Positions 42,923 through 50,881 of a DNA stretch of 57,531 nucleotides are shown in pieces. The stretch comes from Candidatus Rokuibacteriota bacterium. Its GTDB lineage: Bacteria; Methylomirabilota; Methylomirabilia; Rokubacteriales; CSP1-6. The DNA lies in assembly GCA_016188005.1 (NCBI GenBank), contig JACPIQ010000016.1, positions 1 to 57,531 on the forward strand, given 5' to 3'. Position numbers and translations under genes: made by a program. Positions within the stretch are counted from its first letter, which is position 1. Each line of letters begins with the position of its first letter. The notes beneath the pieces are model-generated. The model was not told where the DNA came from and searched no databases. It worked only from the letters and a program-made list of their open reading frames with translations.

Positions 42923-44316
42923 CTCCCTTCTCCCAGATAGGCCTCGAGGAACTCCGCCCAGCGGGTGCGCCGGGCGAAGTCGAGCGCCTGGTACTGCACG
43001 GACGGGTTCCGGTAGGCCGGGAAGTAGATGGACAGCCCCCGCGCCGGGGCCATCCGCGGGCCGGCATAGGCCTCGGCGATGAGGGGGCTCTCTGCGCCCT
43101 GGCCCTCGATGGCACGGCGCACGGCGCCGCAGGCCTGACGGATGATGCGCGCGTCGGTGGCCCGGCCAAGCTCCACGGCGAAGTGGTGGAGGTCCACATA
43201 CGCGTGCTCGAAGAAGTGAAGCGCGCGGCGCCAGGCCAGATGTAGCGCCGTGGCGACATGCGCGCGACGCACGTCGCGGAGCAGCGCCCGCGCGAGGCCA
43301 TCCACCGCCTCCACCAGATCGTCGAGCCGGCCGAGATCGACGGCGGACTGTGTCGCCTCCTCGGCGCCGTGCCGGTAGGACTCGACGTAGCGCTGGACGA
43401 TGGTGGCGCCGAGCTCGGCGGGCGTCATCGTCGGGTTCTTCGTGAGGTCGCCAAGAATGGCCGAGTGGGGCCAGCCGGGGCCGGGCTCGAGCTCCTCGGA
43501 GCCCACCAGGACCTGGGCGTGGTCCCGGAGTTGGTAGGCGACCTCGATCATGGTCATGAGGCAGGCGTCCATGCCGACCACCTCCACCTTGCGCCCGAGG
43601 AGGCGGTGGGCCCGGGCCAGCAGGCGCTTGAGCTCCTGGTTGTCGAGGCAATCGCCGGAGGTGTCGTCGTAGGCAATGCCGCGGCTGATCGGCGGCTGCT
43701 GCTGGAGCTGCTCGCGGGTGGTGTGGAAGAGCGGGCGCTTCCGCCGGCGCCGCCGAGGCTCGGTGGCCGGAGACGGGCCGCCGCGCTCCCGCCTGTCGGT
43801 GCCCCGCGACAGCATCTCCGGCGGCACGTAGAAGCCGGAGCCGTGGTTCATGAGGATCAGCGCGGTCCTCTCGGCCGGGTAGCGCTCGACGCCGAAGCCG
43901 ATGAAGCCCTCCAGCACTCGCGCGTCGCCGGTGTTGGTCGGGCCGAGATCGGCCAGGAGCCGGGAGTGGATCCGCCGCGGATCCTCTCCCCGCGTCACGT
44001 AGTAGCGCCGCGTGCCATGCCAGTTCCCCTTGGAAGCGTCGTGGCCGGGGGAGCGGTCCACCTGCGCGAGGACCTCGACCGCGCCGGGCGTGGACCCCAC
44101 CCGTTCCATCTCGGCGAGGTCGGCGAGGAGTTCGCCCTCGAGATCGTTGTCCGCCGCCATGTAGGCCAGGATCAGCCACTCGGCGGTGGGCCGGCCGGCG
44201 TCGGAGGACTTGTCGTGCGGCGGGAGGCCCGGCCGGGGGCCGGGCTTGCCGCGGGAGTTGCGCCCTCCGCGGGGGTGGAAGAGGAACGGGCGCTTGCCGG
44301 GGACCGGGTCGGCCAT
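42919..44316 (-). CDS. Clostripain-like (family C11) cysteine peptidase
   Basis: A 465-residue CD-clan protease. The dyad is visible as His158 in LILMNHGSGFYV and Cys252 in VEVVGMDACLMTM, with the following QVLVGSEELEPGPGW typical of C11. The N-terminal DNDLEGELLADLAEME is the usual family opening. A Lys/Arg-rich loop at residues 174-194 (RRERGG..RRRRRKR) could be the internal activation site, as clostripain-like enzymes cut after Arg/Lys. No signal peptide is present, so the protein is cytoplasmic. GGAGGAG precedes the ATG. It lies 11 bp after the alpha/beta-hydrolase gene, and two broken copies lie downstream. Intracellular proteases of this clan in operons with membrane proteins can be defence effectors, which is only an inference here. 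Confidence 0.88.
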   Translation of the reverse strand: MADPVPGKRPFLFHPRGGRNSRGKPGPRPGLPPHDKSSDAGRPTAEWLILAYMAADNDLEGELLADLAEMERVGSTPGAVEVLAQVDRSPGHDASKGNWHGTRRYYVTRGEDPRRIHSRLLADLGPTNTGDARVLEGFIGFGVERYPAERTALILMNHGSGFYVPPEMLSRGTDRRERGGPSPATEPRRRRRKRPLFHTTREQLQQQPPISRGIAYDDTSGDCLDNQELKRLLARAHRLLGRKVEVVGMDACLMTMIEVAYQLRDHAQVLVGSEELEPGPGWPHSAILGDLTKNPTMTPAELGATIVQRYVESYRHGAEEATQSAVDLGRLDDLVEAVDGLARALLRDVRRAHVATALHLAWRRALHFFEHAYVDLHHFAVELGRATDARIIRQACGAVRRAIEGQGAESPLIAEAYAGPRMAPARGLSIYFPAYRNPSVQYQALDFARRTRWAEFLEAYLGEGR

Positions 44317-44327
44317 GGGGTCTCCTC

Positions 44328-45584
44328 CTACGAGGTGCGGAAGGGTGAGAGCCGCCGCGGCCTCGCGCCGGCGGGGCTCCCCTCAAGCAGGCCCGCCGCC
44401 AGCAGCACGAGCGTCGCGATCTCGGCGTGGTAGATGTCGCGATGGGCCCCGATCAGCCACTCCGTCCGCGTCACGATGCGGGAGCCGTCCACGTTGATCG
44501 CGGGACATCGGGGCAGGCCGCTGCGCTGCACGTCCACCAGGTCGAGGTCGGGCGCCCCCACCCCCCGCGCGCCCACGGCGCCCATGGCGCTCCGGACCAC
44601 CGCCTCGCGCGCCCGGCCGAGCCAGCCAGGGGGCGCCGCGACGCGATCGATCTGGTCGCCGCCTGTCACCGCGGGGTAGAGGCTGTGAAGCGCGCGATCG
44701 TGGACCGAGCGCAGGGCGACGAGGGGGCCGGTGAGGCGCCGCCCGGCGAGCACCGGGCGGTAATGGCCCGGTCGGTGCGTGCCCGGGACCTCGTCGGCGA
44801 AGGCGAAGGCGGAGAAGGCGGCCAGCAGCAGGACCAGGCTCTGGGGGCCGAGCCCGCCCATCACCGCCGAGGCCAGGAGCTTCGCGCCGAAGGAATGCCC
44901 GATCAGGTGAAGCCGGGGCGCCTTGTCGCCGAGGGCCGCGAAGAGCGGCGCCACAAGCTCCCGGCCGAGGCGCTCCCCCACCTGCCCCGCGCGGCGCTTC
45001 ATGAGCCAGAACGACAGCGCGTGAAGCGGCGAGAGGAGGGCGCCGCCACGGCCGCTGTCGCCCCGGGTCGCGCCGTCGGGCGCGGCCCCGTCGCGCCAGG
45101 CGCCCACGGCCCGCGCGCCGTCGCGGATGCGGCGCAAGAGGGCGTCCAGCTCCAGCTCCTCCTCGGGGCCGAGCGGCACCTCGGTTTCGATGAGCCCTGC
45201 CACGAGCCTGCCGAGCAGCCCGGGCTGGCTGCGCGCGAGGTCTCCGAGGCCCCTCAGCAGCTCGGGTCGAAGCGCCTCTGCCGGGTTGCGGGCTCCCGCC
45301 TCGGGCTCGGCGAAGGACTTCGAGGGCCAGTGGACAGCGACGCGCAGCGCGGCGACCCGATCCCCCAGCGGGCGGAGTGCGCCGTCCAGATGGGCGAAGA
45401 ACCGCTCGGCGTCAGCCCGGGCCTCGGCCTCGTCACAAAGCCAGCCGTGGCAGAAGAGGAAGCAGTCGCTGGCCGCCGGGAGGCGCCCCTCGAGGGCGTC
45501 CAGCCCTCGCGGCTGCGCCGGCCGGCCATCGCGCGTGAGCGGGATGAGGATCATCTCCCGGCCGCGAGGGCGCAGGCTCGTCAC
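44328..45584 (-). CDS. Alpha/beta hydrolase with GHSFG serine motif
   Basis: A 418-residue protein with an FLFCHGWLCDEAEA oxyanion region near residue 45, the nucleophile elbow HLIGHSFGAK (Ser231), and a probable catalytic His near the C-terminus in GAHRDIYHAEIATLVL. The central 100 residues are an inserted helical lid rich in Leu, Arg and Glu. It could be a lipase or esterase; no signal peptide is present. GTG 45584 overlaps the stop of the small membrane-protein gene (GTGA); ATG 45554 is also possible. It is cotranscribed with the C11 peptidase. Confidence 0.78.
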   Translation of the reverse strand: MTSLRPRGREMILIPLTRDGRPAQPRGLDALEGRLPAASDCFLFCHGWLCDEAEARADAERFFAHLDGALRPLGDRVAALRVAVHWPSKSFAEPEAGARNPAEALRPELLRGLGDLARSQPGLLGRLVAGLIETEVPLGPEEELELDALLRRIRDGARAVGAWRDGAAPDGATRGDSGRGGALLSPLHALSFWLMKRRAGQVGERLGRELVAPLFAALGDKAPRLHLIGHSFGAKLLASAVMGGLGPQSLVLLLAAFSAFAFADEVPGTHRPGHYRPVLAGRRLTGPLVALRSVHDRALHSLYPAVTGGDQIDRVAAPPGWLGRAREAVVRSAMGAVGARGVGAPDLDLVDVQRSGLPRCPAINVDGSRIVTRTEWLIGAHRDIYHAEIATLVLLAAGLLEGSPAGARPRRLSPFRTS

Positions 45585-45802
45585 GGCCCTGCCACCTTGA
45601 GCGCGCGGGCGATCTGCTCGAGGAGCTGGATGATGCGGTCGAGCTTGGCGCCGAGCGCCTGGGTGAGCCACAGCACGAGATACAGCGAGATCGCCCCCGG
45701 CACCCCCACCAGCCCCAGGAGCCGGCCCCAGCCATTGAGGCCGTTGGTGCCGTTCTGGGCGCCGCTCGGCGGGGGCGCGCAGGGCGGCTCGGGGCGGCTC
45801 AC
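45581..45802 (-). CDS. Small single-span membrane protein
   Basis: A 73-residue protein with a Pro-rich leader, a membrane helix at about 28-48 (LLGLVGVPGAISLYLVLWL) and an amphipathic tail with IIQLLEQIARALK. The family is unknown. GTGA overlaps at both ends tie it tightly to the 61-residue gene upstream and the hydrolase downstream. A holin-like or effector-anchoring role is imaginable but unproven. Confidence 0.6.
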   Translation of the reverse strand: MSRPEPPCAPPPSGAQNGTNGLNGWGRLLGLVGVPGAISLYLVLWLTQALGAKLDRIIQLLEQIARALKVAGP

Positions 45803-45984
45803 TCGCCTTCTCCGTGAACCACGACGGCCACCGCGAGCCAGAGGGCCCGCAGGCTGTGCTCGGACATCGCCACGTTAATGCTCTCCTGGCCGTGGACCAG
45901 GGCGAGCACGGGGCCGGTGGGCGTGCGCATGATCGTGGGATCGCACAGGCCATGCCGGAAGTCGCATTCGATGCGGGTCGTCAT
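45799..45984 (-). CDS. Small protein, unknown
   Basis: A 61-residue protein with MTTRIECDFRHGLCD at the start and LRALWLAVAVVVHGEGE at the end. I do not recognise it. Its place between coupled genes, one base after the preceding stop and with a GTGA overlap at its own end, supports its being real. Confidence 0.5.
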   Translation of the reverse strand: MTTRIECDFRHGLCDPTIMRTPTGPVLALVHGQESINVAMSEHSLRALWLAVAVVVHGEGE

Positions 45985-45985
45985 G

Positions 45986-46195
45986 TCAGACGCCGCTCCG
46001 CGCCCGCCGGAGCTGGTGCAGCTCCTGGGGGGTCAGCTTCACCTTGAGCGCCGCCGCCTCGTGCTTGTACTGCTCCGCCCTGTGCCTGGCCCCGGCGATC
46101 TCCGCCATGCCGCTCTCGTACGTCGAGCGGTAGCCGGCGGCGCGCCCCTCGAGCTGGAGAATCTTCCGCACCTTGTCCGATCGGCACTCGTCCAT
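45986..46195 (-). CDS. Small coiled-coil protein, paralogue A
   Basis: A 69-residue highly charged helical protein with DKVRKILQLEGRAAGY, and a C-terminal LTPQELHQLRRAR. AGGAG with 8-bp spacing supports ATG 46195; GTG 46213 overlaps the upstream stop. It resembles the gene directly upstream in RKVRKIL.LE.RA and LT..QL.EL.R, so the two arose by tandem duplication. The role is unknown. Confidence 0.6.
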   Translation of the reverse strand: MDECRSDKVRKILQLEGRAAGYRSTYESGMAEIAGARHRAEQYKHEAAALKVKLTPQELHQLRRARSGV

Positions 46196-46209
46196 GGGGG
46201 TCTCTCCTC

Positions 46210-46491
46210 TCACTGCGATGTGGTGGTGGGACTGCTGGGGGGCGTGGCCGCGGCGTCACCAGCCCTGGGCCGCGGCCCCGGCTCGGCCCGGCCGCGGTGA
46301 AGCTCGGCGAGCTGGCCGCCCGTGAGCGTCCACTCGATGCCCTGGGCCCGGTCGAGCAGTCGGTGTACCTCGGTCTTCGCCCGCGTCGCCCGATCGCGCG
46401 CCCGCTCGTAGCGCGTCAGGAGGCGGCGAGCGCGCGCCTCGAGCGCGAGGATCTTCCGCACCTTCCGCGAGCGGATCGGTGCCGGGGTCAT
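46210..46491 (-). CDS. Small coiled-coil protein, paralogue B
   Basis: A 93-residue protein with SRKVRKILALEARARRLL, a long Arg/Ala/Glu helix, LTGGQLAELHRGR and a Pro/Thr/Ser-rich tail. The first 65 residues parallel those of the gene that follows it. The ATG at 46491 has no strong ribosome site, but the spacing within the operon fits. Function unknown. Confidence 0.58.
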   Translation of the reverse strand: MTPAPIRSRKVRKILALEARARRLLTRYERARDRATRAKTEVHRLLDRAQGIEWTLTGGQLAELHRGRAEPGPRPRAGDAAATPPSSPTTTSQ

Positions 46492-46585
46492 GGCGTCAGA
46501 TCGGCCGCGTGAGCCCGGCGGGATCCACGGGGCGCGTCGGCTGCGGGGTGGCTGAGGGCGTGGGAGACTTCTCGGGCGGGCCGCA

Positions 46586-46951
46586 TCAGTCGAGCGTCCC
46601 CTCGAGCCACTCGCTGTCGGCGGCGAGGATCCCGTCCCGCATGGCCAGCCCCGCCGTCTCGATCCGGCCCCGCACCTCGGCGAGCTTCTCCTCGGTGAGG
46701 GCCGCCAGCTTGGCCGGCACGCGAACGCCCTGCTCCGTCACCTCGCCGCGCTGCTGGCCCACGAGGAGCCGCCACTCCGCCCACTGCCCCCAGCCCCCAT
46801 CGGCCGTCACGACGACCCAGCAGCCGTAGCGAGGGATGCCAGAACCCTCGGGGTTGCGCTGGATCATCGCCGCGACGCGCACCCCGTCGAGCTTCCCCTG
46901 CTCTTTCACCTCGGTGAGCAGCGCGCTCAGCGAGCCGTGGATGATCTTCAT
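46586..46951 (-). CDS. Unknown protein, first gene of the element's leftward operon
   Basis: A 121-residue protein with MKIIHGSLSALLTEVKEQGK, a mid-section RYGCWVVVTADGGWGQWAEW that looks like beta-strands, and an acidic tail. GGAGG with 5-bp spacing fixes ATG 46951. I do not recognise the family, though the layout is close to small phage and plasmid hypothetical proteins. It opens the leftward operon that contains the protease and hydrolase. Confidence 0.65.
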   Translation of the reverse strand: MKIIHGSLSALLTEVKEQGKLDGVRVAAMIQRNPEGSGIPRYGCWVVVTADGGWGQWAEWRLLVGQQRGEVTEQGVRVPAKLAALTEEKLAEVRGRIETAGLAMRDGILAADSEWLEGTLD

Positions 46952-47142
46952 GACGCCCTCCTCGGCACGGGATCGTTTCAACTGCGGCGCCGACGGGAGG
47001 GGAGAAGAGCAGGAGGGATGCCACGTGGAGGAAGGGCGTCGCAGCTGCGAGCGAAGTGCCTGCGAGCGCTGCGCGATCCAGCGGCTCGTCCCGCGCCGGA
47101 GTCTATCCCACGCTCGTGTCCGTTCGGCGCGCGCCGGGCCCC

Positions 47143-47356
47143 TTGTCGATTAGTTGTCGATTACTTGTCGATTGCGGCGCTGTCTTGTCGATTACGGGCC
47201 CGCTCCAGCGGTCTCGCGTGTCGATTCGAGGGGTATTCCCCGACGCGTGAGAGAGACCCGCGAGCCTGCCACGACACACTTCGCCTGCGTTGTCGCGGAG
47301 TTCCGCGTCTCGGCGAATCGACAAGCGGCTTCGCGGAATCGACAACTAATCGACAA
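47143..47356. repeat. Array of eight TTGTCGATT sites (iteron-like)
   Basis: Four exact TTGTCGATT copies lie at 47143, 47154, 47165 and 47185 (forward), one variant GTGTCGATT at 47218, and three exact reverse copies (AATCGACAA) at 47316, 47337 and 47348. Forward copies step by 11, 11 and 20 bp and reverse copies by 21 and 11 bp, close to whole helical turns. The array occupies the divergent space 46952-47525 between the leftward operon and the AlpA/integrase side, which has no gene. It could be a replication origin, an Xis/Int accessory-site array or a shared operator. Confidence 0.8.
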
Positions 47357-47525
47357 CCCCTCCCTCGATGTGACCGGGGCCCCGGAGGAGATCTGGTCGG
47401 GCGTCGCAAAGAACATCGTGCACTTCCAGGCCCTGGGAGAGCGCAGCGCTGTCGGGCACGCTCCTTGCGCTTCAGGAGCGTCAATGCGATTCAGGAGCGG
47501 CAATCCTCACAAGGAGGCGACGCCA

Positions 47526-47714
47526 GTGGACCGATTGTTGACCCTCAAGGTGATCGCGGCTCAGACGGGAACCTCCCAGGCCTTCTGGCGCAAGCTCGCC
47601 GCGCGGCGGGAGATCCCCGTCGTCAGGCTCGGGCGCGCCTGTCGCGTGCGCGAGGCAGACCTCGAGCGCTTCCTTGCCGAGCGGTGCCGGGGGGTGCGGG
47701 AGACGCCGCAGTGA
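47526..47714 (+). CDS. AlpA/excisionase-like DNA-binding protein
   Basis: A 62-residue MerR/HTH_17-type protein: LTLKVIAAQTGTSQAFWRKL is the helix-turn-helix and IPVVRLGRACRVREADLERF the wing and following helix. GGAGG lies 8 bp before the GTG at 47526; the longer open frame crosses the repeat array and is rejected. Such proteins act as Xis factors or activators of integrase expression. It lies between the TTGTCGATT array and the XRE/integrase genes, all plus strand. Confidence 0.78.
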   Translation: MDRLLTLKVIAAQTGTSQAFWRKLAARREIPVVRLGRACRVREADLERFLAERCRGVRETPQ

Positions 47715-48027
47715 GGCGGAGCCCCATCACGGCAGGCGCACGGCCCCCGGGGCCCGGTCGGCGATGCAGGCCGACCTCGTCGGAGCGCCTGGGGGCCAGG
47801 CGGGTGCGCGATGTGACGGAGGCGGGTGACCCCGGGCAACGCCCTGTCCCCTTCACTGGCCCTGAGCGCCGGCGGCGCCGGCATCCGGGGACCCGCCGCT
47901 CGGCCCCGTCTCCGTGACCCGCGGATCCGCGCGGGGCTGCTCCATCGCGCCCGGCGCCGTTCCCCCTCGGGCCCTGCGTGCGCATCCCCCTTGACAGGGC
48001 GGTGTCTCATACGATATCAGTAAGGGC
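47715..48027 (+). promoter_or_regulatory. Spacer with candidate promoter for the XRE-integrase pair
   Basis: This 313-bp gap holds no convincing gene. TTGACA at 47991-47996 is followed by AT-rich CATACGATATCAGTAAG up to the XRE start. A -10 match is not exact (ATATCA after 17 bp, or TACGAT with short spacing). The central GATATC lies in a weak palindrome that might be an XRE operator. Confidence 0.4.
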
Positions 48028-48246
48028 ATGAGCCTCCTTCTCCGCCACTGGCGGGAGCGCCGGGGGTACTCGGTCCGCGAGCTGGCCCAACGGGCGGGCG
48101 TCGGCCACGTCACTGTCGTCAGGATCGAGAACCACCACCTCTCCCCCACGGTTCGCATGCTGGAGAAGCTGGCCAAGGCGTTGGAGATCACGGTGCGGGA
48201 CTTCTTCCCGGCCGCGCGACGGCGGGGGAAGCGGAGGGCGCGATGA
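48028..48246 (+). CDS. XRE family regulator of the element
   Basis: A 72-residue Cro/C1-type HTH protein: SVRELAQRAGVGHVTVVRIE is the HTH, followed by LSPTVRMLEKLAKALEITV and a basic tail. The stop overlaps the integrase ATG (ATGA), so integrase synthesis is coupled to it. A lysogeny-repressor-like or autoregulatory role fits. Confidence 0.85.
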   Translation: MSLLLRHWRERRGYSVRELAQRAGVGHVTVVRIENHHLSPTVRMLEKLAKALEITVRDFFPAARRRGKRRAR

Positions 48247-49403
48247 CCAAGCGGGGACGGAAGGTCAGGGGCGTGTTCGAGCGGGACGGGCAGTGGTGGA
48301 TCCGGTGGTCCTGCTCCCTGGGCCACGACCACCGGCAGCCGAGCGGGGAGTCGAAGACGGCCGCCGGGGAGGAGCACAAGGCCAAGCGCGCCGAGGTGCG
48401 GGACGCCCGCAAGGCGGGGCGCCAGTGCTGCCCCAAGCTCGTTCACCGCGAGCGGCCGGCCCTGTTCGAGCAGATCCTGGCCGACTACATGGAGCATAGC
48501 CGGCGCAACAAGCGCTCTCATGCCAGCGACAGGCCCAAGGAGGAGCGGTTCACAGCGCTGTTCAGGGGCCGCCTCGCCTCCGACATCACCTCGAAGGAGA
48601 TCGAGGACTTCAAGGCGGCCTTCCTGCAGGAGCCCCGCAAGCCCAGGCCGCGCAAGGCGGGGGCCCGCCGCTCGCGCCGCCGCCGCGCCCAAGCCCAGGA
48701 GACGGGCCCCCGCACCGTCGCCACGGTGAACAGTTACCTGAAGTTCCTCAAGGCCGTCTTCAACCGCGCCATCCGTCAGGGGCGGCTGACCTATAACCCC
48801 GTGAAGGCCGTCAAGCTGTATCGGGAGAATAACGCCCGGAGCCGGTGCCTGAGCCAGGGGGAGGAGCGGCGCCTCCTGGAGGCCCTCCCCGAGCGGCTCC
48901 GGCCCTTCGTGACGCTGGCCCTCCACACGGGGATGCGGCGGGGCGAGCTGCGGGCGCTCAAGTGGGAGGACGTGGACTTCTCGACCGGCGCGATCCACGT
49001 CAAGCAGGACAAGGCCGGCGATGGCCGGTGGGTCACCGTGAACAGCGTGGCACGGGAGGCCCTGCTCTCCGTCAAGCGCGAGCAGAAGATCCTGAGCCCC
49101 TGGGTGTTCTGCTCCCCCGAGGGGAAATTCCTCCACAACTTCGAGCGCGACTGGCGCCCCGCCCTTGAGGCCGCGAAGATCCCCGACTTCCGCTTCCACG
49201 ACACCCGGCACACCTTCGCCTCGCGGCTGGCGATGGCCGGCGTGGACCTCTACACGGTCCAGCGGGCGGGGGGCTGGAAGACCCAGGTGATGGTCCAGCG
49301 CTACGCGCACCTGAGCCCCGACCACATGCGGGCGGCGGTGGAGCGGCTGGCGAACGCCGCACGCCAGGGCGCCACGGGCAGCAAGACCGGGACTGCGTCC
49401 TGA
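48243..49403 (+). CDS. Tyrosine recombinase / integrase
   Basis: A 386-residue site-specific recombinase. The N-terminal arm-type domain is followed by a core-binding domain interrupted by a basic insertion near residues 135-160 (KPRPRKAGARRSRRRRAQ). Catalytic residues are Arg in TGMRRGELRALKW (about 232), Lys in VKQDKAGDGRWV, His-x-x-Arg in FHDTRHTFASR (about 319), the late GGWKTQ and the nucleophile Tyr in QRYAHLSPDHM (about 354). It faces the tRNA-Arg gene 1.5 kb away, a common integration target, but two genes lie between them. Confidence 0.93.
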   Translation: MTKRGRKVRGVFERDGQWWIRWSCSLGHDHRQPSGESKTAAGEEHKAKRAEVRDARKAGRQCCPKLVHRERPALFEQILADYMEHSRRNKRSHASDRPKEERFTALFRGRLASDITSKEIEDFKAAFLQEPRKPRPRKAGARRSRRRRAQAQETGPRTVATVNSYLKFLKAVFNRAIRQGRLTYNPVKAVKLYRENNARSRCLSQGEERRLLEALPERLRPFVTLALHTGMRRGELRALKWEDVDFSTGAIHVKQDKAGDGRWVTVNSVAREALLSVKREQKILSPWVFCSPEGKFLHNFERDWRPALEAAKIPDFRFHDTRHTFASRLAMAGVDLYTVQRAGGWKTQVMVQRYAHLSPDHMRAAVERLANAARQGATGSKTGTAS

Positions 49404-49690
49404 TGACGGTGATGCGCGACGGGGGCCCGAGAGACGATGGGGCGCGGCCGGCACCCCGCTGGGGCCCCCTGCGATGCCGAGGCGACGTTCTGGGCTGCTC
49501 GGTTCGGGTGAGGTGGCTCAAGGCCAGGTGGCCTGGATGGGCGCATGACGGTGGCACACCATCGGCCCTTGGACCGTTCGAGAGCCTCCTGAGGTAAACT
49601 CCAGCCGGGGGGAATGCCATCATCAAGGCTCGGAGGCATCCAACGATCGAGACGGGCCGGGATCCCAGGGAGATCCCCGCCTACGGGGTC

Positions 49691-50341
49691 ATGGACGCGG
49701 CAAGGTATCTTCGCATGCCCGCGGCGACCCTGAGGTCGTGGGTTCTCGGACGGTTCTACCCGACCGCCAGGGGCCGGGAGTTCTTCAGACCCGTCATCCA
49801 CCTACCCCAGCCAGAGTGGCCGGTGCTGTCCTTCGTCAATCTGGTGGAGGCTCACATCCTCGAGGCCATCCGTCGCCGGCACGAGATCCCCCTTCGCAAG
49901 GTGCGCTCGGCGGTGGCGTTCCTCGAACGGCATTACACCTCCAGGCATCCGCTCGCCGAATACCGGTTCGAGACAGACGGCCTGGATCTCTTCATCGACA
50001 AGGCGGGCCTGCTCATCAACTTGACGCAGGACGGGCAGCTGGCGATGCGCGAGCTGGTGAGGGCTTACCTCCGCCGCATCGATTGGGATCTGAAGGGGCT
50101 GCCCATTCGCCTCTTTCCCTTCATCAGGAAGCGCGAGCCGGAAGAGCCGAGGGCCATCGTGATCGATCCGTTCGTCTCCTTTGGACGCCCGGTGTTGACG
50201 GGGACGGGAATCGCAACGGCAGTGATCGCGGAGCGCTTCAAGGCGGGGGAATCGGTCGACGACCTCGCCCGGGACTACGACCGAGGTCCCCTTGAGATCC
50301 AGGAAGCCCTCCGCTGCGAGCTCCCGCTCGAAGCCGCCTAG
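49691..50341 (+). CDS. DUF433-type antitoxin with N-terminal HTH-like domain
   Basis: A 216-residue protein. The N-terminal AARYLRMPAATLRSWVLGRF is a MerR-like HTH; the C-terminal 55 residues, PFVSFGRPVLTGTGIATAVI and AGESVDDLARDYDRGPLEI, are a DUF433 (VapB-like) domain. Coding-like sequence continues upstream of the ATG to about 49600 (GRDPREIPAYGV) with no start codon, so the natural start may be lost or non-canonical. A PIN-like toxin gene overlaps its end, as usual for this family. Confidence 0.8.
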   Translation: MDAARYLRMPAATLRSWVLGRFYPTARGREFFRPVIHLPQPEWPVLSFVNLVEAHILEAIRRRHEIPLRKVRSAVAFLERHYTSRHPLAEYRFETDGLDLFIDKAGLLINLTQDGQLAMRELVRAYLRRIDWDLKGLPIRLFPFIRKREPEEPRAIVIDPFVSFGRPVLTGTGIATAVIAERFKAGESVDDLARDYDRGPLEIQEALRCELPLEAA

Positions 50342-50750
50342 CCAGCCGCCACCTCTCTTCATCGATCGGTCCCTCGGCCGACACGCCATCCCCGACGCCC
50401 TCCGGATGCAGGGTATCGAGGTCCACGTCCACGATGACCACTTCCCTCAGGACGCTCGAGACGAGGAGTGGCTTCCTGAAGTCGGGCGGCGGGGATGGGC
50501 GGTAATCACCAAGGACGCGAAGATCCGGTACCGCCTCACTGAACAGGCGGCTCTCATCGCCGGTGGCGTCCGTGCGTTCGTCCTGACCCGTGGCGATCTG
50601 ACTGGTCCCGAGATGGCGGCGACCGTGGTGGCCGCCTTGCCCCACATCGCCAGGTTTTCCATCCGACACGAGCCGCCATTCATTGCAAGGATCGCCCGCT
50701 CCGGCAGAGTCCAGATGCTCTTCAAGCCCCGAGGGCCCCGACGAGCCTGA
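50292..50750 (+). CDS. PIN-like toxin (VapC45-type)
   Basis: A protein of up to 152 residues. LFIDRSLGRHAIPDAL, then HDDHFPQDARDEEWLPEVG and GWAVITKDAKIRYRL, show the acidic residues of a PIN-like RNase. The reading frame starts with TTG at 50292, 50 bp inside the antitoxin gene; no better start is visible before the domain begins. It should be neutralised by the DUF433 protein encoded upstream. Confidence 0.75.
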   Translation: MRSRKPSAASSRSKPPSQPPPLFIDRSLGRHAIPDALRMQGIEVHVHDDHFPQDARDEEWLPEVGRRGWAVITKDAKIRYRLTEQAALIAGGVRAFVLTRGDLTGPEMAATVVAALPHIARFSIRHEPPFIARIARSGRVQMLFKPRGPRRA

Positions 50751-50881
50751 TGGCCTCTCCCGTGCGCGCATGCGCGCCCGCCGGCGAGCGAAGAGCAATC
50801 CCGAGGGCGCAACCGGCACTAAAACCGGCACTCAGGCCTGGCGGCGTGGAAGGCGCCGCGGTGGAAGTCCCTGAAAGACAA

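Noticed and set aside
46488-47024. Minus-strand frame of 178 codons over the 121-residue gene
   Set aside because: The frame at 46586-46951 has a good ribosome site and a more normal composition; the other is an Arg/Gly-rich shadow.
47143-47356. CRISPR or simple tandem repeat
   Set aside because: The unit is 9 bp, occurs in both orientations and has unequal phased spacing, which fits protein binding sites instead.
38001-50881. Complete prophage
   Set aside because: Integrase, regulator, Xis-like and replication genes are present, but there are no capsid, portal, terminase or tail genes.
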